Assembly (NCBI GenBank): GCA_020634935.1
Contig: JACKAT010000045.1
Span: 1 to 46,948 of the forward strand
DNA from: Anaerolineales bacterium
GTDB lineage: Bacteria; Chloroflexota; Anaerolineae; 4572-78; J111
DNA length: 46,948 bases
Direction: 5' to 3'
In this document: positions 42,021 through 46,948 of the stretch, in pieces
How the letters are laid out: every line of letters begins with the position of its first letter
Numbering within the stretch: the stretch's first letter is position 1
Made by a program: the position numbers and the translations under genes
The notes under the pieces: generated by a model
Told to the model about the DNA's origin: nothing
The model's database searches: none
What the model saw: only the letters and a program-made list of their open reading frames with translations

Positions 42021-44180
42021 ATGATCGGATTACATCCGGCGGATTCGCTAGACCTGGCACGCCAATGGTGGGGCGAAACCCTGGCCTTTTTTATCCGCCC
42101 GTTGGAAATCATTCGCAGCTATCGCCCCGAATACCTGCGCCCCGATCTCATGGCCGCGTTGACGATGGGCGTCGTCACGCTGCCTCAAGCTATCGCCTTT
42201 GCCCTGATCTCCGACCTCCCGCCCCAGACCGGCCTGTACACCGCTATCGTGGCCTCGATTGTCGGCGCGTTGTGGGGATCGTCCATCCATCTTAATACCG
42301 GCCCGACCAACACCACCTCGCTGCTGGTGCTATCGACGTTGATAACGGTGGCCCACCCCGGTACGCCGGAGTACCTGGCCGCCGCCGCGTTGATGGCCGT
42401 GATTGTGGGCGTCTTTCGGCTGGTGATGGGGCTGGCCCGGCTGGGGGTGCTGGTCAACTTTGTCTCCAACTCGGTCATCATCGGCTTGACGGCTGGAGCG
42501 GGTTTCCTGATCTTTGTCAATCAGCTTAAACACCTCTTGCGCGTCGATATTCCGAACTCGCCTTATTTTTTTGTGACCCTGCTCGAAATTGGGCAGTATC
42601 TGCCGCAAACCCACTGGCTCACCTTAGCCTTGGGCCTGGCCACGATTGGGCTGATTATCCTAACGCAGCGGCTGCGGCGCAGCCTGCCCGGCCCGCTGAT
42701 CGCCATCGTCATGATCACGGCTTTAGTTGGCCTGCTTCGGCTAGACGAACAGGGCGTGAGTATCATGGGCGAACTCCCCCACGGCTTCCCCCCTCTGGCC
42801 AGTTTGCCGTTGACCGATTTTGATTTAATCCAAAAGCTGCTGGTGGGTTCGATGGCGGTGGCGGCGATTGGTTTGGTCGAAGCGACCTCCATTGCCCGGG
42901 CCATTGCCGTGCAGAGCGGCCAGCGTCTCAACAGCAACCAGGAATTTGTGGGGCAGGGGTTGGCCAATATCGCCGTCGGCTTCTTTTCAGGCTATACCTG
43001 CGCCGGTTCCTTCTCTCGATCCGGCGTCAACTATACCGCCGGCGCCCGCACACCGATGTCGAACGTGTTTACCGGCCTGTTTGTGCTGATCGCCCTGTTG
43101 ACCGTGGCCTCGTATGCGGCCTTTATTCCGCGCGCGGCATTGGCCGGGGTGCTGATGGTGGCCGCTTATGGCATGGTTGATCGTAAGGCCATGAAACGCA
43201 TCTGGTACACCTCACGCGGCGACAGCATGATTATGGTAGCCACGCTGGCGGCGACGCTAATCTTGCCGTTGGAATACGCGGTTCTGTCCGGCATTATCGT
43301 CTCGATTGTTCGCTTCCTGGTCAAAACATCGATGCCGCAAGTGACATCGATGGTACCCGACCCCAACTTCCGCCACTTTATGCCCGAGGAAGATCACCCG
43401 GTTTGCCCGCAGGTCGGGATTATCACCATCGGCGGGCCGCTTTACTTTGGCGCGACCGAACACGTGGAACGCGTTGTGCGGGCCAATCTGGCCCGGCATC
43501 CCGAACAACATTTCTTGCTGCTGCGCATGCATCTGGTCGATCATATCGACTTCAGCGGCATCCAGGCCCTTGAGTCGATTACGCGCCTGTACCGGCAGCG
43601 CAAGGGCGATGTCTATTTTGCCAGCGTCCGGCGGCAGGTCAAACACCAGATGGCGGCCAGCGGTTTCTATAAGATGTTGGGTTACAACCACTTCTTGCAG
43701 CGAGACGAAGCCGTTTCGTACATGTTCCATAAAGTGCTCGAGCCGTCGATCTGCATCTATGAATGCCCGCTGCGGATTTTTGCCGAATGTCAGGCGCTGC
43801 CCAAATGGGATTACGGCTCCAAAATCCCGGACGACGCCGTTCACCCGGAACACGCCATCCCCTCCTGGCTGCCCAGCCAGTTGAAGGAGCGCCTCAGCCA
43901 GAACGGGACGTCGATACCGCCCATCGTGATCGATGTCCGCGAGCCGGCCGAATACCGCAAAGGCCACGTGCCACAAGCCCGGCTGGTGCCGATGCGCCTG
44001 CTGCCGCAAGAGGGTCACACCCTGCCCACCGACCGGCCGATTGTGCTCATCTGCCGCATTGGCCGGCGCAGCCGGTTGGCCGGCGGCATCCTCAAAGATA
44101 TGGGCTACACTGATATCTACAATTTGCAGGGCGGAATTTTAGCCTGGGAAGCGGCAGGCTACCCCTTGGCCGTGGAGTAG
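42021..44180 (+). CDS. SulP anion transporter with STAS and C-terminal rhodanese domain
   Basis: The 719-aa protein has about twelve helices over residues 40-440, with SulP signatures such as LMAALTMGVVTLPQAIAFALI and TGPTNTTSLLVLSTL. A STAS domain follows (about 463-556, VDHIDFSGIQALES). After a cysteine-bearing linker comes an active rhodanese (about 633-719) with ICRIGRRSR (C678). SulP proteins carry sulfate, bicarbonate or similar anions. The rhodanese tail ties this one to sulfur: it may sense persulfide or hand sulfur on while sulfate leaves the cell. GGAGGGAGAC precedes the ATG. The direction of transport cannot be told. Confidence 0.92.
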   Translation: MIGLHPADSLDLARQWWGETLAFFIRPLEIIRSYRPEYLRPDLMAALTMGVVTLPQAIAFALISDLPPQTGLYTAIVASIVGALWGSSIHLNTGPTNTTSLLVLSTLITVAHPGTPEYLAAAALMAVIVGVFRLVMGLARLGVLVNFVSNSVIIGLTAGAGFLIFVNQLKHLLRVDIPNSPYFFVTLLEIGQYLPQTHWLTLALGLATIGLIILTQRLRRSLPGPLIAIVMITALVGLLRLDEQGVSIMGELPHGFPPLASLPLTDFDLIQKLLVGSMAVAAIGLVEATSIARAIAVQSGQRLNSNQEFVGQGLANIAVGFFSGYTCAGSFSRSGVNYTAGARTPMSNVFTGLFVLIALLTVASYAAFIPRAALAGVLMVAAYGMVDRKAMKRIWYTSRGDSMIMVATLAATLILPLEYAVLSGIIVSIVRFLVKTSMPQVTSMVPDPNFRHFMPEEDHPVCPQVGIITIGGPLYFGATEHVERVVRANLARHPEQHFLLLRMHLVDHIDFSGIQALESITRLYRQRKGDVYFASVRRQVKHQMAASGFYKMLGYNHFLQRDEAVSYMFHKVLEPSICIYECPLRIFAECQALPKWDYGSKIPDDAVHPEHAIPSWLPSQLKERLSQNGTSIPPIVIDVREPAEYRKGHVPQARLVPMRLLPQEGHTLPTDRPIVLICRIGRRSRLAGGILKDMGYTDIYNLQGGILAWEAAGYPLAVE

Positions 44181-44200
44181 GCCCGGCCGCGTTGGTAAAT

Positions 44201-44250
44201 CCCTCAATTGGGTGAGCCAAATCCTCGCCTTAGGGGATGACGACGCCCGG
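44201..44250 (+). promoter_or_regulatory. Shared upstream element, site 2 (before DUF1641 gene)
   Basis: CCCTCAATTGGGTGAG, then CTTAGGGGATGACG and CCCGGCC. It aligns with 33734-33783 upstream of the Fe-S/NrfD gene. Confidence 0.55.
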
Positions 44251-44323
44251 CCAATGTTGTTACAATTGAAAAAAATAGGGTTGCTCTCATCTTAGAAAGC
44301 ACTCACATTACAAGGAGGTAAGT

Positions 44324-45250
44324 ATGACCGATGTTCGTTCAACCAACGGCGCGAGCGCCCAATTGCAAGCGCGGCTCGACGACCCTAATACTGTGGCCGC
44401 TTTGAACCGGCTGCTGGATCGAGTCGAGTCGCTCGACAAGATGATGGGCCTGGCCGAAGAACTCATCCAGCAGGGGCCGGGATTGGCGGCGGTGGTCGCC
44501 GACAGCGTCGATGAGTTTTACGTCGAGGCCGCCCGCTCCGGCACCGATTTAGAGCTGGTACTGCAAAACGCGCTGCAAGTCGCCACCCGCCTGCAAAACC
44601 CCCGCTTAATCCAACTCATCACCCAATTATTAGACCAGACCGAGTCGCTGGAGCTGCTGGTCAGCCTGATCGAGCAAGGCCCCGGCGTAACGGCCATGCT
44701 GGCCGACAGCCTGGACGAAATGATGCGCACGGCCACCTCGACCGGCCTGGACCCGGAGGCGCTGCTGCAAAACGGCTTTCAAATCGCCCTACGGCTGCAA
44801 AACCCGCGTTTGATCAACGCCCTCACCAAACTGCTGGACCAAACCGAGTCGCTGGAGATGCTGGCCAGCCTGGCCGAGCAAGGCCCCGGCGTGGTGGCTA
44901 TGGTTGCCGACAGTGTGGATGAAATGGTCCGGGTTTCAGCCGCGTCGGGCATCGATTTCGACATCCTGATGAATAAAGGGCTGGCGGCGCTGATCAAGTT
45001 CATCAGCGTGGTCGACTCCCAAGAGTTCGACGCCCTGCTCGACTCCGGCATTTTGGAACCGCACACGGTCGGCGTGGTCGGGCAGACGGGTCGCGCGCTG
45101 GCCCAAAGTTACGCCCTCGATCAAACGCAGCCTCATAAAGTGGGACCGATGGGTTTATTCAAATCCCTCAACGATCCCGATGTACAGCGGGCGCTGGGCT
45201 TTTTAACCGCCTTCGCCAAGCAGTTTGGCCGGCAGTTAGCCCCATCGTAG
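44324..45250 (+). CDS. DUF1641 protein built of three internal repeats
   Basis: The 308-aa soluble helical protein contains three repeats of about 70 residues: RLxDxTESLE-LLVSLIEQGPGVTAMLADSLDEM and its kin at roughly residues 20-65, 90-135 and 160-205. DUF1641 proteins are typically 100-200 aa and occur beside sulfide:quinone reductases and formate dehydrogenases; their role is unknown. Here it lies between the SulP gene and the SQR gene, and its upstream region shares a motif with that of the Fe-S/NrfD gene. ACAAGGAGGTAAGT precedes the ATG. It has no cysteines or membrane helices that I can see. Confidence 0.88.
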   Translation: MTDVRSTNGASAQLQARLDDPNTVAALNRLLDRVESLDKMMGLAEELIQQGPGLAAVVADSVDEFYVEAARSGTDLELVLQNALQVATRLQNPRLIQLITQLLDQTESLELLVSLIEQGPGVTAMLADSLDEMMRTATSTGLDPEALLQNGFQIALRLQNPRLINALTKLLDQTESLEMLASLAEQGPGVVAMVADSVDEMVRVSAASGIDFDILMNKGLAALIKFISVVDSQEFDALLDSGILEPHTVGVVGQTGRALAQSYALDQTQPHKVGPMGLFKSLNDPDVQRALGFLTAFAKQFGRQLAPS

Positions 45251-45324
45251 GGCAAAACCAAATAATCGTTAATAACAAAATATAAATACATCTAACTCAA
45301 GTTGCCTCCCTATCGATCGTCATT

Positions 45325-45395
45325 GGGAGTAGGAAGTAGGAAGTAAGGAGTAAGGGGGAAAACTTTCTACTTCTTACGCCTTACTCCTTACTCCT
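45325..45395. repeat. Heptamer array with inverted partner
   Basis: GGGAGTA, GGAAGTA, GGAAGTA and AGGAGTA, then after 15 bases TACTTCT, TACGCCT, TACTCCT and TACTCCT. The two halves are complementary, giving a long hairpin between DUF1641 and SQR. Confidence 0.8.
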
Positions 45396-45457
45396 TGAAC
45401 ATTGTTGGCAAGGGTGCAGCCGGGGTTAAATAGCTCAAAGACTAAGGAGAACTAGCA

Positions 45458-46660
45458 ATGTCAGCTAACAATGGCAGCCTCAAACATCAAGTGGTGATTG
45501 TCGGCGGCGGCAGCGCCGGGATTACGGTAGCGGCGCACCTATTGAACCAACGGCCGGGAACCGATGTGGTCATCATCGAACCCTCAGACAAGCATTACTA
45601 CCAGCCCTTGTGGACGCTGGTCGGCGGGGGCGTTTTTCCCCGCGAGGAAAGCCAGCGCAATGAAGCGGCCCTCATTCCGCCGGGTGCGACCTGGCTCAAA
45701 GACGCCGTCACCGAGTTCCTCCCGGACCAAAATCAGGTCAAAACCCGCAGCGGCCAGACCATCGGCTATGAATTCCTGGTGGTCGCGCCGGGCATTCAAC
45801 TCAACTGGGATAAAGTCAAGGGGTTAAAGGGGAACGTCGGGAAAAACGGCATTTGCAGCAACTACGCCTACGACACGGTCGAGTACACCTGGGAATGCAT
45901 CCAAAACCTCAAATCCGGCGTAGCGCTCTTCACCCAACCGTCAACGCCCATCAAATGCGGCGGCGCGCCCCAGAAGATCGCCTATCTGGCCGAAGACCAC
46001 TTCCGGCGCAGCGGCCGCCGCAGCCAGATCGAGGTCATGTTCGTCTCGGCCAGCGGCGTCATCTTTTCCGTGCCGAAGTACGCGCAGGCGCTCAATCAGG
46101 CCATCGACCGCAAAGGCATCCAGACCCGCTATCTGCAAGATTTGGTCGAAGTGCGGCCCGAAGCCAAAGAAGCTGTCTTCAGACACATGACCAGCGGCGA
46201 AGAAACCGTCATCAAGTACGATATGATCCACATCACCCCGCCGCAGGGGCCGCCCGATTTTATCAAGAACAGCCCCTTAGGCAACGTCGATGGCTGGGTC
46301 GATGTCAACAAGGACACGCTGCAACACAACCGCTACCCCAACATCTTTGGCCTGGGCGACGCCAGCAGCCTGCCCACTTCCAAAACCGGGGCCGCGATCC
46401 GCAAACAGGCTCCCACCGTGGTCCATAACCTCATTTCGGCGCTGAGCGGCCAGCCGCTAACCGAGGTGTACAACGGCTACACCTCCTGCCCGCTGGTCAC
46501 CGGCTACGGCAGCCTCATTCTGGCCGAGTTCGATTACGACGGCAATTCCCAAGAGTCTTTCCCCTTCAACCAGGCCGAAGAGCGGTACAGCATGTATATG
46601 TTGAAGAAGTACGGTCTACCCCGCATCTATTGGCACGGCATGTTGAAAGGGCGGCTGTAA
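45458..46660 (+). CDS. sqr: Sulfide:quinone oxidoreductase, type II (SQOR-like)
   Basis: The 400-aa flavoprotein has the FAD motif VVIVGGGSAGITVAAHLL (12-29) and redox cysteines C167 (TPIKCGGAPQKIAYL) and C344 (GYTSCPLVTGYGSLILAEFDY). The C-terminus (ESFPFNQAEERYSMYMLKKYGLPRIYWHGMLKG) follows the mitochondrial SQOR pattern closely. It oxidises sulfide with quinone as electron acceptor and makes a persulfide (glutathione, CoA or sulfite as acceptor). The third cysteine typical of type I SQR is not in its usual place, supporting type II. AAGGAGAACTAGC precedes the ATG. It would deliver substrate to the CstB-like dioxygenase. Confidence 0.95.
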   Translation: MSANNGSLKHQVVIVGGGSAGITVAAHLLNQRPGTDVVIIEPSDKHYYQPLWTLVGGGVFPREESQRNEAALIPPGATWLKDAVTEFLPDQNQVKTRSGQTIGYEFLVVAPGIQLNWDKVKGLKGNVGKNGICSNYAYDTVEYTWECIQNLKSGVALFTQPSTPIKCGGAPQKIAYLAEDHFRRSGRRSQIEVMFVSASGVIFSVPKYAQALNQAIDRKGIQTRYLQDLVEVRPEAKEAVFRHMTSGEETVIKYDMIHITPPQGPPDFIKNSPLGNVDGWVDVNKDTLQHNRYPNIFGLGDASSLPTSKTGAAIRKQAPTVVHNLISALSGQPLTEVYNGYTSCPLVTGYGSLILAEFDYDGNSQESFPFNQAEERYSMYMLKKYGLPRIYWHGMLKGRL

Positions 46661-46669
46661 ATAAAAACC

Positions 46670-46727
46670 GGAGCGACAAAGTTAGTTTTGTCACCCACGA
46701 TGGGGTCAAAGTAAACTTTGACGCTCC
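46670..46727. repeat. Cloverleaf repeat, one unit
   Basis: GGAGCG, hairpin GACAAAGTTAGTTTTGTC, then GTCAAAGTAAACTTTGAC and GCTCC. It lies directly after the SQR gene. A further imperfect inverted repeat, GGAGATTAGGCAGATAAG / CTATCTCTAATCTCC, follows at 46781-46837. Confidence 0.82.
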
Positions 46728-46870
46728 AGATCGCTATTTTCAGAGGAGTGGTCATTAAATAACCTCAACCATACTGAAAACGGAGATTAGGCAGATAAGG
46801 CGATTTCTAACGCTAATCTCCCTATCTCTAATCTCCAGTAACATACCCGAGTTCGGAAATAGCTGTGCTT

Positions 46871-46948
46871 CATGTCATTTCGCAGCGCTAGCGGAGAAAT
46901 CCCTGTGACAATCCAATAAAAAGTGGTCTGGCAGGCAAGGTAGCACAC
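46871..46948. repeat. GTCATTTCG element, copy D, cut by window end
   Basis: CATGTCATTTCGCAGCGCTAGCGGAGAAATCCCTGTGACAATCCAATAAAA... matches the left part of copies A and B; the right end lies outside the window. Conserved flank begins near 46853. Confidence 0.8.

Overview
The window reads as a chromosome segment of a free-living, respiring bacterium, most likely an uncultured member of the Chloroflexota. That assignment is inferred from gene content and from the dense intergenic hairpin repeats; no rRNA, tRNA or phylogeny is available to confirm it. About 33 protein genes are supported. No tRNA, rRNA, CRISPR array, transposase or phage gene was seen.

Layout. 205-1511: a glycosyltransferase coupled to a tiny membrane zinc-ribbon protein. 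1831-3262: a BlaI-type repressor and an M56 membrane protease, with a perfect operator lying on the promoter -10. 3473-6359: a TSUP anion exporter, a methyltransferase, a RuvC-like nuclease and a TauD-type dioxygenase. 6396-9778: a c-di-AMP module, a DHH phosphoesterase followed by a diadenylate cyclase fused to its YbbR (CdaR) regulator. 10018-16629: MaoC hydratase, WD40 lipoprotein, Crp/Fnr regulator, DUF2892 protein, flavin-type oxidoreductase, ArsN2-like acetyltransferase and an MFS exporter, separated by repeat-rich gaps. 16821-16990: a candidate independently transcribed structured RNA just upstream of typA. 19101-24951: an acetyltransferase and two large sensor kinases. 25189-30021: a subtilase that has lost its catalytic serine, a hydantoinase and a TPR lipoprotein.

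The most coherent block is 30275-46660. It encodes a rhodanese, a NarL-type two-component system, an Fe-S/NrfD fusion plus a molybdopterin enzyme of SoeA type, a CstB-like persulfide dioxygenase-rhodanese, a TorD-type chaperone, a SulP transporter fused to rhodanese, a repeat-built DUF1641 protein and a eukaryote-like (type II) sulfide:quinone oxidoreductase. Together these could take sulfide through persulfide and sulfite to sulfate in the cytoplasm, feed electrons to quinone and export the sulfate. A similar roughly 50-base element lies upstream of both the Fe-S/NrfD gene and the DUF1641 gene, which hints at shared control.

Intergenic DNA is unusually structured. Four recurring classes were seen: (1) a GGAGCG...CGCTCC element with two inner hairpins (cloverleaf-like); (2) inverted pairs of GGTGAC-N-GTCAC arms whose base changes compensate each other; (3) a ~160-bp element with GTCATTTCG...CGAAATGAC ends; (4) short heptamer (7-bp) tandem arrays, two of which form the stop codons of genes and one of which lies inside the SoeA-like reading frame.
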